From assembly GCF_031877795.1 (NCBI RefSeq), contig NC_133954.1, forward strand, positions 10,445,466 through 10,509,465: a stretch of DNA of 64,000 nucleotides, read 5' to 3'. This DNA is from Strix aluco (Eukaryota > Chordata > Aves > Strigiformes > Strigidae). Shown here piece by piece: positions 22,826-36,800 of this stretch. How positions within the stretch are numbered: position 1 is the stretch's first letter; every line of letters begins with the position of its first letter. The position numbers and the translations under genes are program-made. The notes beneath the pieces were generated by a model. The model saw only the letters and a list, made by a program, of their open reading frames with translations, had not been told where the DNA came from and ran no database searches.

Positions 22826-23679
22826 CTGGGTGATAAAAAGGCAATAATTACTTATTGACCCAATCTGAGCTGTATAAGCAGACCTATGCATATACGTGTG
22901 TATCAACAGACAACTCTTTTGTGGAATTCTAGAAGAAAAGGTGAAAGGAACCTCACAAGTTTAAAGAATCCATCTCTCTAACAAAGGCAGGATTTATTCT
23001 TTCTAAACTATTCCATGCAGATGTTTCTCTGAGACCTGCAAAGGCAGTAAAAGTGCTTTGCATGGTATCTGTCTTTATGTCAAATAAACGTCAATCCAAT
23101 GGGCACAGTGCATCTAATGTCTTTTAACATCTAGTCCATCCAATCTAATGCTTCAGGAATTATAATTTGCTTCACTTAGTGGACAATAGAGGAATTGCTC
23201 AATTAAGCTTTGATAAGGAAACCCTGACTGAGATCACAATGAGAGAACAGAAATATCTCTCTCCATGGAACTCTGCATTTTTGTCTTTCCTTATCACCTC
23301 AGAATACTACCCGATCCAGGAAGAATGCATGTATTGAACATATATTATTCATAATTTCCTGGTACTCACAGTCTAAGGTGATCTCTATTACATCTGTAAG
23401 CCTTAGTACATATTGATATGTCAATGAACAGTAGTAAACAACAGCTCAGTAGGTATTGGTTATCCCCAAATGTATCTTCAGTTTAGATAAACATATTTTT
23501 ATTAACTACTTGCAGAAATTTGTAACAAATGTGTTTTAAAAGAATGTGGAAGCTTTGCATTAAAATACCTCTGTGCCATTGCAAAATTACACTCTTGAGT
23601 AACATATCTGTTTTTTAGCTTTAGAAAGAAGTTGTGGTGGAGGAAGAGGAATCTGGGGAGGCAGGGATTCAGGAAGTAC
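22826..23679 (-). other. MEOX1: MEOX1 intron 2
   Basis: An 854-bp intron with GT (GTACTT) and AG (ATCACCCAG) ends. It splits the homeodomain between residues Gln44 and Val45, the usual position for MEOX genes. No other feature is seen inside. Confidence 0.92.
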
Positions 23680-23852
23680 TTGTCTCTCAGTGAGATCCAG
23701 GTTCACAGCTATCTCGTATCTCCTGAGCCTTGTCAAGTAGTTATGGTGGGCAAATTCGGCTTCCAGCTCCCGTAGCTGCTCCTTTGTGAAAGCTGTCCTT
23801 TCCTTCCGTGATTTGCTGCTTGTTTCTGCCTTGTTGCTTGAGTTCTGGTTTT
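23680..23852 (-). CDS. MEOX1: MEOX1 exon 2 (most of homeodomain)
   Basis: This 173-nt exon lies between the acceptor GCCTCTTAG and the donor CAA|GTACTT. Two leading bases complete a Glu codon begun in exon 1. It encodes a short polar linker ([15 protein letters not shown]) and the first 44 residues of the homeodomain, from [12 protein letters not shown] through [14 protein letters not shown] to TERQ. The sequence is nearly identical to vertebrate MEOX proteins. The 173-nt length gives an intact frame into exon 3. Confidence 0.97.
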
Positions 23853-26800
23853 CTAAGAGGCAAGCACATGTTGTGTAATTTGCAGTTACATTGATTTGTG
23901 TGAACATGTGTATTGCAGAGGTCTGATATAAACTACTAATTGAAGTGCTCAGTGGAAGTTGGAAGAAATTCGTGTTATGCACCCTCAAGCTCAGCATGAC
24001 TTATCAGTGTTGCTTGCCAGTCTTGGGTCCAAGGGGACAGAAGTGGGACAGCTCAGAGTCAGGAAGGGGTATGTTGTCAAAACTGCAGAAGCGCAGGCCT
24101 GGGTCTGTGAGGTCAGGGATGAGCAGCTATGGGAAGGAAGCTCTCATTCCTTGCTATCATTGCATCAAAATCATTTCCTTCCCCACATCTTTACTTTCAT
24201 TCCTTATATACATATCATTGCTTTCCCCTGATCTACCCAGCAACAGGCAGCAAAGCTAGCACTTTGTGTATATGATGTGTAATATCTTAGAGTGCATGGT
24301 GACAACTCTGGTGCAGGGCGTAAGGTAAAGTCACTTAGTAAGCACCCTAAGCTAGTATATGGGCTGGAAACATTGTGGGGCAGGGAGGAACATGGTAAAA
24401 CAAGCAACACCAGAGAACCAGTGTTCTTTGAATTGGCACATAATACTCTACACTTTGAGCTTCTTCTAATCCTTGCTAAATTAAAACTATAAGATCTGGT
24501 ATCTGTGTGCATGATTGGCCTCAGTATCATCCTTGTCACTGTGCTGCCCTGAAAAACTTTTTTGCTGTTGGTGCACTTGGCTTCAATGTGGTCAAGAGTC
24601 ATATTTGAAACACAAATTTCAAGCCATAGCCAAAGGGATGCTGTACAAATTATGCTAAAAAGCAAGCACAAACTGATTTTGCTTGAGACTGTGGCAATCT
24701 ATTTTTTCCTTTTTTTCTAGTGTTTTTAAAATGCAAGGGAAAATGCACTTGTTTCAGTGAGTGAAGCCCAAACTGCCAATCTTTCAGGGAGTCTGTCATA
24801 CAAGTTCCTTGACTCTTTTTCCCCGCTTGCTCCCGTGGTTGGCCAGATTCCCTGAACTGAAGATGCTAGTAGGTTTTTTGTTACGCTGAGGATTAATTAC
24901 TTAATTTTTGTGTGTAACCAATGTGCAACGAAGTTCTGTGTATCCTAGCATAATATTTCTACAAAGAAATTATATACAAAATGTTGGCAATGAGCACAAC
25001 ATGCAACATCATCTTCTAGAGGTCCCTTTGGTTGCCAAAGTAATAAAGCTGGAAAAATCTATCAGGTGTGGCTGTAGGCTTCATGATTGATCTGATCTGA
25101 GCTCTGTCCGTCAGAAATAGAGATATCAAACGTAGCTCCCATTAGTGATAATGCACCCAGGGAACAGTGTATCCCATGCTGCAGCTGTACTGCTCTCCAC
25201 TTCAAGGACAATAGTCTTGTTTGCATCAACATTGTTCTTCCTTCAAAAATCCCCCCAAATTTGGGGACAGTATGAAAACCCCAGAAGTTTCTCCCCATGC
25301 TTTTGCCCATAGTTGTACAATCCCCTTCATTCTTAATCTCTTACTGGACAAACACACCATTGCATGTTTCCCAAAGGCTAACAAACGTGACTTTTCAGAG
25401 AGTGGTGGGGAAGCAGGATTTGAAGTGTAGATCTCTTGCTGGGAACTTTGCCACCAGATTCTGGGAGCCTTGGTCTCAAGAGCTTCCCCCTGGGTCTCTG
25501 CTCCCCTAGCAAACATGTGGAGGGGTGAAGCAGCTTTCCAGTGCCACTAACACACTGCAGGAACTAAAGCCACCTCTGTCAAATTAACCTGGGATAAACA
25601 CAGCTAACGCAACCTGAATATGCATGTGAGCTCACCACTTACCCCTGTGCAAAGGACATGCTTTCTAAGGGGCAGTTTTACCAGTCTTTATCTCAAAAAA
25701 AAAAAAAAAAAAAAAAAAAGTATTTTTAAATAGCTAAGTATTTCTGGGAACAGAGGAGGATGTGTAGCTTTGAGGCTGTTTGCCACATGGTGTTGTAAAG
25801 AGACATATGGTTATTCATGGGTGGAGGTTTTGTGATATTCCAAAAGTGGAAATTAGGCCTAGTTGCCTCAGAATTTTGACAACAGAATGTGCAAAATGGC
25901 AAATGTTGTGTGAAAGGACAAATTGATTTGGAAAGATTTTCCTACTCTACTGCCAGTTTAAAAAAAAAACCCAAACCTGCTCAGGAATCACAGGAAGATC
26001 TGCGTCTCTACTATGAAGCATGCATACTTGCAGGATCTCAACCAGTTTCAGTGTGTGGTTGAACTGAACAGCTTCCTTTCCCCAGGGCTGCATCAGAATA
26101 GGTGTAGGAACTCAAATAGTACATGTTCCTATGCTATAAAGTTTCCCAACAAAAACTCTGTCAGGCACTAATACATACATGTGTGTATGAAGAGGCAACC
26201 TGTTCCCTGCAAAACAATGGGCCAAATTCATCATTTGGAGCTGTTCAACAGAAGTCAGGCTTTCTTTGTGCTTACAACCAGCATAACTGAATTGGAGAAT
26301 CTGGTCTCATGAAGTAGTACTCACTCTCCCTCACTGGGTTGAACTGGTTTACTAAAAATAGCCAGTACACAATGCTTTGGAGGAAGGCGTAAGGACTCTG
26401 CACTGTGCAGATACAGGATTTTGTCACCACAGAGGGTACTTGTATTGCTTAGAGAGCAGCTTAGGCACAGAAGTATGTGGGTCACTAATGCCTGTATGTG
26501 GAGGATCCTACCTGCTTGTTAGATGTTTGTGGTGATCCACAGCCCAGATCAATGCACCTCATGTTTGTTATTCTACAAACTACTGTAGATGTCTGAAATT
26601 TTACCCTCAGTAGAAGAAAGTAAAATAAAAATACGAAACATCTACACAGTGTTACTTTTTTCCCCGTACTAAAGACTTTGAGGGCATATTTATTCTAAGC
26701 AATTAAATCAAGTAGTAAGACACTGATAGATTTTGCTGTTATGGAATATAAAATTCTGAAAGCTGTCAGGAACATTGGGCAAATAAAGTGACTTTATAAA

Positions 26801-29800
26801 TGGTGGATTCATTTGGCAGCTGATGTTAAAGTATCCAAAAGTTACTTCAGTGTGCACCACACGGAATAATGCTCAATGGAGGGTGCAGACAGAGGGCTAT
26901 GACACAAGACGTTCTGCACCCAGACCACTTTAAACTGATCAGGGACTTGCCTGTGCTTTGCTTTTCAGTCCTTCTCAGGTTATTTGCTGCTGCCTGCTGC
27001 TATCTACTCTTACCTACTGCTTTTTATGCCACCATGACTGTAGATGTGAATTGCAAGCTTAGAAAATCCTCTTTACAGTTAGGGGCAAGACTGAGAAAAG
27101 TTGGCAGATTTGGGAATTCAGATCAGCTCTACACATTTTAATATAAAATTTTCCAGAATTCCTCAGACAAGGACACTGTATGTCTAATGTTATTAAGGGA
27201 GTCATTACGGACTGTTATCACATTCTCATTTCTACTGTAACCTCACTAATATTCTGTATTGTTTCATTCACATAAAATAAATCTGAATTCTGTTATGTAT
27301 TATATTGCTATTGTTGGAGATCTAGAGACTTCAAGTGCATAATAATGCAAGTACAATTTAGGACAGGTCAGACAAACTTTATTGAAATTTTATTTGAAAA
27401 TGTTAATGGCTGTGGCTTGTCGATGGACAGCAGAGGCAGCTGTGAAAGTTGACCTGAAGATAGAAGTTAACCTAGTGTTATTTGGTGAGCCTGTGAAGTC
27501 AAGACTGAATACAGCATTCTAAATAACTAAAGTCTGTAGTGGAAGGCAAAGGTGTGTGTATGTTTATTCCTGAGCACTTGTAGCAGATGCCACTGTTGTT
27601 GTTGCCATAACAAAGCCATTCTTTAAATGTTTTTAATATATCTGTGCTTCAAATAAAGTTTTAAAGATTGACAGGCTTTTTTATTATTTTTAAACCATTC
27701 TGCTTATTTGTCTGAGAAATATGTTTATTTTAGACTTTTCTCAGAACACTCTGCAAAGAGCCATGTTCCAGGATCTTCACTGTGTATCTTATAATGACTA
27801 GGGTCTTCACAAGAACCAAAGGTTTTTGCACACACTAGTAACCAAATCATGGTAATGCTGTATCTGTATTACAGTTCAGGTAAAATTGTGGTGGATAAGG
27901 CACCAGCTAAAGAAAATAGTTTATTTTGTATGTTTTGTCTTCAAGTGATTTCAATATATTTTTCTTTACTAGCCCAATCTCTGAAGAGAAGGTTCTGGGT
28001 ACCTAGATTTTTAGAAAAGCATGAAGGAAAATTCTCAAGAGGAGAGAAATGACTTATGTTCTACTTAGAATAAAGAATCACTATGCGATACGTCCAGCTA
28101 CATTTCTGGAACGGCTGTAAAAGTGAAGGAAAGCACAATAAAATTGCTCATAGAATTTTTCCCCTCATTTGTTTTATTTTGTCTGGGGACAGAAAGAAGG
28201 AAAACCTTGCAGGAGGGATATAAAATAATTCTATCTGCTGTCTGGTAAGCAAAGAAGGGAGTGAAACGAAAAGCCATGGAATCCACTTTGAGATGTTTTC
28301 ATTATTCTTCATTCGCTAGAGTAACAACTTCAACAGACAGCAACAGTTGCTAGAAGGTAGGAGACACCATACCTTTCAGTGATGTCATTGCTTACAGCTT
28401 CCCTGTAAGGAAAAGTATATGGGACAGCAGCAAGCATGAAAAGAAAATGTCAAGGGTGCTGGTAATAGAGAACAGAAGGAACATTTGTCTTCTACTTAAA
28501 AAAGGGAAATGTGCTTTGGAATCAGTCTCTTAAAGAATAAGGATATCCCTCTAATCTGAGTACACTGAAATCTGCTGTTTACCTATGACTAGCAAATGTT
28601 TTAATAAAAACATTATTCACTTTTAAATTTTTTTTAAGCTTCTTTGCATTTGGGATTTTAGGAAATTTTTGCCCCAAACATGCTTTTTCGATAGAAATGA
28701 ACTTAAATTCTACAAAGATTGCTTTCTAAAGATAAAACAGTTAACTGAGGGCAGTAAACCAGATTCTGGGCATAAAGAGGTCGGGAATATTAGTTATTTT
28801 ATGTGTTCCCTGACAGGGAAGAGAACAGAGATTAGGACTAATTGCGTGACAGAGAGCATGAATACCAGCTTGTTTAAATTGCAAAATGGATAAATGAAAG
28901 TTGTATTAGAGGTGGCTCTTCTGTAGCCAGCCTGTAAAACCTAAAAATAAATAAATATTTTTATCACTGTGTTCTTTACTTGTAAAACGGGGATACTGGA
29001 AAATATTCCCCACTTCATAGCAGTGCTATGGGAAAAAAACACACTGTAGCTTGTAAATTAACACTATAGCAAATGAATGCATATAAGCATCTTAAATTTT
29101 AACAGCTTCCTTGGGAGAAAAAAATTTTATGTGTATGTCACATATCTGGATTTGAGACAGCAGCACACCAGAGGTGGTGTAACTGTGAAATTATTGAATA
29201 TTGCACTGTAGAAAGAATGTGTTTTGCTAGCTAGGATGACACAATGAAAACTATCTACATTTTCTGCGTTGTTGGACGTTGTACTGATGGGCAAACTCGT
29301 AGTACCTCCTGTTTTGACATAAAAACATTTAATATTTAGTGAGGCCAAATAGAATTTATATCTAAAGGGATACTTTGCATCTTGTACTTCTTATGATAAA
29401 CTGAGATGTCAAAATCCTAGTACAACATTTCCAACTAGCACAGGCAGCTCAAGATGCTCTTTCACTGCCGTTCTCTTACACTTGGACAAATGGCAAGGTA
29501 TGCAATATATAACTCCACATCCTAGAACTTTCAGCTCAGTTTACACATGCCATGTGGTTCCTGTTTAGTTACAGCAAATGTGCATTGTGCTGGTGAGTAA
29601 AATGCCTGGTTCAGTAAACAAGATGTGCAGGACTGAAATACAAGCACCAGAGGTCATCAAAGAATAAGCCATTTAGTTTCAATGTTGTTATTGTGTAATT
29701 TTCCCCAGTCAAGAATTACAGAATGTTTTCCTCATCAGCTTTATTTCTTAAGTTCTAATCTCACAGGTGCTCTGATTCTATAGCCTGTACTATCCCACAA

Positions 29801-29821
29801 CCCTGATTTCGTATCACCTAC
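23853..29821 (-). other. MEOX1: MEOX1 intron 1
   Basis: A 5,969-bp intron with donor CAG|GTAGGT and acceptor CTCTTAG. It holds a 25-base poly-A run at 25695-25719. It also has one exact match to the MEF2 consensus, CTAAAAATAG, at 26352-26361. No CR1 copy is visible in it. It may carry intronic enhancers, but none can be proved by reading. Confidence 0.9.
25695..25719 (+). repeat. Poly-A tract (25 bases)
   Basis: A run of 25 A within MEOX1 intron 1. No retrotransposon body or target duplication that I can recognise precedes it, so it is called a simple repeat. Confidence 0.85.
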
Positions 29822-30272
29822 CTGAGTTTTCCTTTTTTCTTTTGGATGACTTTTTCTCAGTCTCACTTGTAGTATTTACTGGTACCTCATCATCTTCATT
29901 CATACCCACTGTCGCACTCACTAGATTTGGGCTGCTGCCTTCTGACTCCCCAGAACCCAAAGCCAGTCCTGGATTTAGTCGTCTTCTGGCCTCAGTTGCT
30001 GCAAAATGCCAGTCAGAGTGTTGGAAAGAGGGGTGCTGCTCCACAAATGCTCGCTCCTCACATGGGAAGCTATGGGGAGCAGTCACCAGGCAGGAGGTTG
30101 AGAAATCTGAGTAAGTAGCAAAATCTGATTTTTGATGGAAAGAGAATGGTGCTGGTGGGTAGTGGTTCAGCCCTGAAGCTGTGGTGACATCCGCATGGGT
30201 GCTTCGCAGGCACCCCCAAAGTGGGGCAGGAGGTTGTGGACTGCGCATGCAGCTGCTGCTGGTGGGATCCAT
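29822..30272 (-). CDS. MEOX1: MEOX1 exon 1, mesenchyme homeobox 1
   Basis: MEOX1 is a nuclear homeobox transcription factor that acts in somite and sclerotome development and binds TAAT-type sites. This exon gives the ATG at 30272-30270 and 150 codons plus one base, ending at donor CTCAG|GTAGGT. The start is chosen because MDP..SSCMRS is the conserved MEOX1 N-terminus. It is followed by QPPAPLWGCLRS, HYPPAPFSFHQKSDF and EKKSSKRKK just before the linker. There is no poly-histidine tract, which separates it from MEOX2. With exons 2 and 3 the protein is 248 residues (human is 254), with the homeodomain at about 165-224. All splice phases agree and no frame damage is seen. SOST lies 32 kb upstream on the same strand, as in mammals. 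Confidence 0.97.
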
Positions 30273-31649
30273 TTGCTTCCAATCCTGTTCACACTCCAGT
30301 GTTCGTGACTGGTTATAGCTCAGGCTTCAAAATCAGAAGAGGAGCAGAGGGGAAATCTTCCAAATTTTACAGAATAGATTTCCTCCCTAAACAACAGTTT
30401 GTTTGAGGGTTTTATGCTGTTGCAGATTTGTTACTTTGGGAACTCTTCTAAATATCTTCATTGTCCCAACTGGAAAACAGTAATCAGATCTATGTAGTGA
30501 TTGCCCTGAACTGCTTCCCAAGGCCTGAAGCTTGCTTCCTTGTGAAGTGCTGGACATGAGCGAAACACTTTTTAAATACTGTGCTGGGGAGAGAGTGTCA
30601 AGTTTGTGAAGTGAAATGTGAGAGGGGAGGGAGGGGTTAACATACATACACTCAGTCCCTCCAACCAAAGCAAAGCAGGCAACTATTAATCATCCGAAAC
30701 CTTATATGCACATCTAATGGGATTTGCAGATGGAGCCTTTTAAAGAAACCATGTCTGTATTTTTTTTTTAAAAGGGAAAGAGCAGCATACAAAAAAGGCT
30801 TTAATGTTTCCCTGTAACACTATGAAGTTATTTTTATTGCACTGTTAACAAAATTCCCCAAGTCTTGAATTTGGAAAAAGCCCTAACACAGAATTCAACA
30901 GATGCCAAATTTCAAGAACTAAAGTGGGAAATAAGAAAGGAGTTCACTCATTATATATAACTCAAGGCCCAATCTTAAGTTTAAAAAAATTATTAAACCT
31001 GGCTTGTGCACACATGTAAGGTTTTGAGTGATTGTTTGTTTTGTTAGGTTTGTAACACATGTATTTGCTGAGAATTGGAGTTTGCTGCCAGTGGCAGTTA
31101 CTCTTTCTGTAGTATACTTTCAAGGGAATTTTCAAGATGCCACTCCTTCCTGCAAGAAAATCTCCTGCTTTTATGGCAATGGAAGAGATGTTTTTCATCT
31201 TTTGTTGAAAGTTTTATAGTTTTTCCTAACAGAAAGCAGATTCTTGGACCCTAGAGCCATCACAGTTGAAAAGACATTAACAGGGAATCTGTTCTCAATC
31301 TCTTTTTCGCGGAAGTGTGGCATCTGGGAATGCCCAAAACTCTGCTGTGCTAGGGTTACTGCAACTTCTCTCAATGTTGTTCTCCATGTTTTTAATGACA
31401 ATTTATGTGTGCATGTGTTCTGTGTTTCCATAATCTGCTTGCAACCATTTCCAATACTTATTCCCCTAGGTCTTGCTATATGTTCTGTGCGCTGCTTTTC
31501 CCTTCTTCCCACCATTTGTGCTGGGTTTTGTGTTCTCTCATAGACAGAGATTTAGCAGATGGACACAGAGCCTTCATTTTTCACAGAAGCTTAAGTGATA
31601 CTTTTATTTGGCTTCTGTATAATTCAGAATTGTAACATTTCAAGGAATC
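30273..31649. other. MEOX1 upstream region
   Basis: This stretch holds the presumed MEOX1 promoter and 5' UTR. I find no TATA box at a convincing distance and no obvious CpG island. No other gene is seen. Confidence 0.4.
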
Positions 31650-31671
31650 GGGGGGGGGGGGGGGGGGGGGG
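31650..31671 (+). repeat. Poly-G tract (22 bases)
   Basis: An uninterrupted run of 22 G about 1.4 kb upstream of the MEOX1 start codon. It can form a G-quadruplex. Its length may be polymorphic or mis-sequenced. Confidence 0.9.
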
Positions 31672-33696
31672 AAGGTGTTCTTATGTTGATATATTTGTTG
31701 TTCTTAGAGCTTGGTCTTTTCCAAGAAATCAAGTGGGTTTAGTCCAGATCTTTCTGAACAAGAACATAGTATTCTGTTCTATCACTTGAATCTTGACTTT
31801 CTTGCAAAATACTAAATATCTGATATCTAATTAATTCTTTAGGAAGAACTCTCCTAAATATCTAAATATGTTGCTGTGTTGTATTAGAGAATAAACATTA
31901 AAGCATATTTCCTACTCACTGTCAGGAAGAAAACCCCCAGACTGCTGCTCTTCTAAAAAGCCAGGTTATAATGAATTTATGAATGCTGCAAATATTCCAG
32001 ACACTTGCAGAATCTAAGTTAGAGTCCAGAACTTTTTGCCAACGCAAAGTATTTCATTTACATTCTGTCTGTGTGTTGTCATATATATATAGCACCCACT
32101 TATTTCAGTCACACAGGTTAGTAGGGGTTTGTACATATTCAAGCCTAGATCTGTTGTTTTTCAGTCCTACTTTCAGTCTACAAAAAGATCTAGCTAATTA
32201 TGCAACGTTTATGTCCTTGCACACATACTTGGGGGGATAGAAGGGAAGGGAGGATTGTCTGTTAGTCTAGTATTCACTTCATCCAGAAGTAGCTTTAGGC
32301 TCCCATTCAGGAATCCCCACAAGGTCCGAGCAGAGGTGTATCTGTAGGGCATGACAATTCCTGCACATCACTTTGCATTCTGAGTTAAACTGCTCAGACC
32401 CTGTTTTCCCAGTGGAGCTCTCACTGTTATTCCTCTAACTTCAGATGTGGGAAAAGGAGATGGCGTACCCTTTCCCAGTGTGAGAATGCTTGGGCCTTGC
32501 GCTGCTCCAGCACCTTCTGCAGCTGGTGCCATCACTCCACTGCTCAGCAGGGGCCTGTTTGACCTCTGTGTCTTCCTGACACTTCATTCCTGAAAGAAGA
32601 AAGAACAACAATCCTCCCCTCTTGCTAAATCCCATTTGTTGGTTGAGGCAACCACCTTTAACCTTTGTAAAGTCAACATCTCTTCAGTCAAGCACTGTGT
32701 TGGGTAGAAAAAAAATGGCATGGATGGAGATCAGGTTTTGTAACAAATGCTCCCATAACAAGCTGAAGGCTGGGGAGTGGGTATTTATCCTTGAGCTTTC
32801 TATCAGTTCATTCTTTGACTCCCCCAGGAAAGCATTTCTCAGTCGTCTCACACATGAAGAAGCCTCAGAGCTCTGGCTCACCCTGAGACCTTGGAAGAGT
32901 AATTTGCATAACTTCATGAAGGTGAAATGACAAAAGTTACGCCGTGTCTTCACCTCTTTTTTTCTGGCAAGGCAATTTTCCTTCTCAATAAAGAAAGACC
33001 CGAACCATCTCATGCCACTTTAATGTAGCCTTCTTCTAAATCACCTTCATGCTTGTGCCATTTCTTAGAACACAGGAGCTGTGTGGGGCAGGAGCCCTGG
33101 TCCCACTCTGGTTTTGCTGCACCTGACCCAGTACAATTGTGTCTGGTGCTTTTGCACCTGAAATCCAAAGTGATTAATTCTTAGAGTACAGATTTTACTC
33201 TGATCACAAGATTTAGCTTCGCAACAGAGAGACACTGGCTAGACACTTATCTTGTCAGAGTTCAGGAAAAATTTACAGACCTTGTCATGGAGAAAATTCT
33301 AGGCACCAAAGTCTACTCTTGAAATTTTATGATCTACTAAATTGTAAGTTAATAACACCCACCATTAATAAGTAGTGGTCTCCAAAATTATTTTTTTTAA
33401 TAAATTCTAAACAATGCCATGCTATGACCTGCCATGTGTGCAACTGAAGTCACTGGGAAAGATTTCCTCCATGGGGGTACTGGACCAAGACTGAGGAATT
33501 CCTCATACATGGAAGAATTATTAACTCTGTTGCACATTTATAGCACTGATGAAAGAAAGCTGGAGAGCAACAGATAGCCGATATTAAATTCAGGAAGCTG
33601 CTGCTTAGTTGCAGAAGTTAAAGATGGAAAAAGCTTATTAGGTTAATTAGTCTTCCTACAGTTAGTTCTTTTATTGTTCTCTGTTAGACATTTTCT
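31672..33696. other. Non-coding
   Basis: I see no gene or clear interspersed repeat. A short ATATATATA run lies near 32082. Confidence 0.4.
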
Positions 33697-33869
33697 TAGA
33701 ATCATAGAATGGTTTGGGATGGAAGGGACCTTAAAAATCTAGTTCCAACCTGCCTGCCATGGGCAAGGACACCTTCCATTAGACCAGGTTGTGTAAAGCC
33801 CTGTCCAGCCTGGCCTTGAACATTTTCAAGGTAGCCACCACTTCTCTGGGCAACTTGTTCCAGTGTCAT
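33697..33869 (-). mobile_element. CR1 LINE 3' fragment
   Basis: This is a minus-strand CR1 3' end. The plus strand starts AGAATCATAGAATGGTTTGG, continues GGAAGGGACCTTAAAAATCT and CATGGGCAAGGACACCTTCC. It ends with GGGCAACTTGTTCCAGTG. About 170 bp remain. The typical avian CR1 terminus supports the bird assignment. Confidence 0.92.
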
Positions 33870-36800
33870 TTTCTAGGATATTGCTCAGACCCAAGTAACT
33901 GTCACAGTTTGAGTCTTCCAATTTCCCTTTGGGGAAGACAATTCTTCACTATTTCCTAGTGTCTAGACTCAGTTCTCACTTTTACTGACACCATCTCGTT
34001 ATTCAGAGTAACAACCTGTTGGCACTGTGCAGGTGGAGAGCAATTATTCAATTGAGTTTTAAAATTTTGTCTATCTTTGATAAACCATCTTAAACACAAG
34101 CCAGATGTATTTCAGCTTTTTTTTTTTTTGGCAAGTCAATCACTATAGTCTCTTAATCGTGTTTCTAGTACTTTGAATTCTCTCCAAGCTGTGGTGTTAG
34201 GAATGAACATTCACTAGCGCCAAGCTGAGGTTGTTGGTACAGTTTCTCTCAGTGAAGAAGGGAGAATAATTTCTGAAGGAAACTGCGGCACTGCAGGATC
34301 ACGAAGCTCAAGTTTTCACGGGATTCTGTGTGAGATGATGTGCTTCTCTGTGCCTAGAACCTACCTTGCAAATGCTCCCAGTTGTATATCTGCTGAATAG
34401 CAGCATTTCCCTAAAGAATGAATGTGATGCTAGGCTGAAAGCCATTGCAGCAAGATGTTCAGAAATAGAGATTAAAAAAAAATTATACTGCTGTCTGAAG
34501 CTGCTGGGAAACAAGATTACGCTCATTGGCATGGCAGATGCTCCTGGAAGCAATTCAATATTCCATTAGAAAGTCATCTTCTGCCACACACAAGTCATTG
34601 CAACATGAGGGAAAGTTGTTGTTGACTATTTACTAAGCTAATCCTCCTGAGCTGTTCTCATAAGATTGGTCATTTGACAGTATCGTATTTGTTTGGAATC
34701 TAAATAAAAGATTGGAGCTGGCCCTGGGTTTGCCTCATCTGCTGGGAATTTTTGACATGTTAAAGTATTGCAAGAATGGATCATAATACCCAGCATCTCT
34801 GAAGTTAATTTGCAGGGGCATTTTGCAGACATGCTTCATGAGTATTTACAGTTCTTATTCTTACCTGGCAGAAACAAGTTAAATAGCTTTACAGAGGCTG
34901 AAGTAGAGACGTGTCAGAGAGTGTAGTTCCCTTTTACAGCTGAGTAAAGGCCAAGACAGTTTGACCTGAGACAGAAACTTGGTAATGAGTAGGTGATATC
35001 TCCTACATCTGATTGGTTAAGCTTACACCTGCTGAAGTCAGTAGGACATAGCCTTTGACTCACACAGGCAAGGATTTAGCACCATTGCTTGTCTGCCTGG
35101 AGAACTGAAAGTGCTGAAACTAGCACCAAACGGAAAATACTGAAACTGAATCTTAGGCCTCTTCTAACTGCATATGCACTTACGAAGACAATTCAGCCTC
35201 CAGCATTCATTGTCTTTTCCACTGTAGTCAGCGTGAGTTCTCTAGAAAGTGAGGTCCCATGCTAGCAGAAAAATCTTTCTTGCAAGAATAAATGTCTTTA
35301 GCATACACTGCAGAAAATTCTCAGCTGTAATGAGTTTCATCAGATACATGCCATGGTAGGAAGCAGAGCTGCAGCAGGGATTTTCAGCACTCAAGAGCCA
35401 GCATTGAGTCAGTGATGGAGTGAGTCTCCCCAGGGGTCTGCTCACACACTAAGGCTGTTGCAGTTTTGCAGATTATTTTATATATGAGGAGCTCAAAGAA
35501 CTTGACAGGAGTGTATGACTTAAAGCTCATTTTCACTTCTGAGGGAAACAACTGGCCAGTGAAGTTTGGAGATGGATTAACTGACACATAGAGACATCAA
35601 GCAATTCACTGAGGGAACTTCTTAATAACAAGAGCTGGCCTACTTACTAAAAAGTAAGTGACGTATAGTTGAATTCTAGGGGACAGGACTCCTGGGTTCT
35701 CTGTCTGTTCTTAATTTTGTATCCTTAAGTAGCTGATGTGGTGTATAAGGATATATCTATGCTGCAGTTCATATGAAGCCCTGGGTTACGCTATGAGCAG
35801 TAGTAGAGTTTAATATCTGGCACAGATATATCTATGTGATTAATAATCATAGCAGCTGGTTTTGCAGAACACTGCATGTGTTAAAAATTGTTATCACATT
35901 TGTTGTGACTGTTGGTTTGTAGGTATTGAGAATAGGGATGTCTATACTATCATGCTAAATAGTGCATAAACATAGTGTGCTGGGGAAATTACAGTCTATG
36001 TGGATAGGAAAATTGTGTGGTAGGTAGGGTGGTAAACATACGGAGAGTGAAGCATGAAGCAGGAGAGAAGAATTTTCAGAGCTTTGCTGAATCTGAACCA
36101 CTGCAGGAGACCCCGTGGAGGGTAGAGGATTGGAGAGGGGTGTGTCAAGGATAGAAACAGCAGGCACCTATGAAGGAAAGGAGGAGGTTAAAACAGCAGT
36201 GAGCGTTAGAAAGGATAATGCCAAGCCCAACGATGGGCTCTTTGGGTCTATCAGTCATTTTAAAAGTTTTCTCAGCCATTCAGAAGAAATAAAAGAACAG
36301 AAAGAGTGAAGCTTAGACTAACAGAGGCAGTGTACCTAGAAGGGAAAAATTATGTCCTACCAATGAAAGCTAGAGCTCTACTGAAAGACATTAGATATGG
36401 GACAAAACATCAGGAAACACTAACTTGCATTTTGCTGTAATGCCATATCACAAATTAGTCCAGTTTAAAAGTCCTGTATTTGCAGGAAATCAGTATTAGG
36501 TTTTTGATCATTTTGGGGAGGAGATGTAGAGAGTGATAAAGTCTGCGTTCCTTCTCAAAGCAAACAAAGAAAAAAAACAACAGTTGTTTTGTAACACTGA
36601 TATTATGGTTGTACGATATAATTATCTCTCTTCTCCCCAAACTTCTAGGAACAGGTTTTCAGTCAGTTTGTAGGGAACGTTCAGACAGAAATTATATGTA
36701 ATGTCAGAGAAATAATGTTGGAGAGAAGATGCCAAACAACCAGCTTCTCAGTCTGAAGTAGTATAATGAATATATTATGTGAGTAATTAATGCTTTTAGC

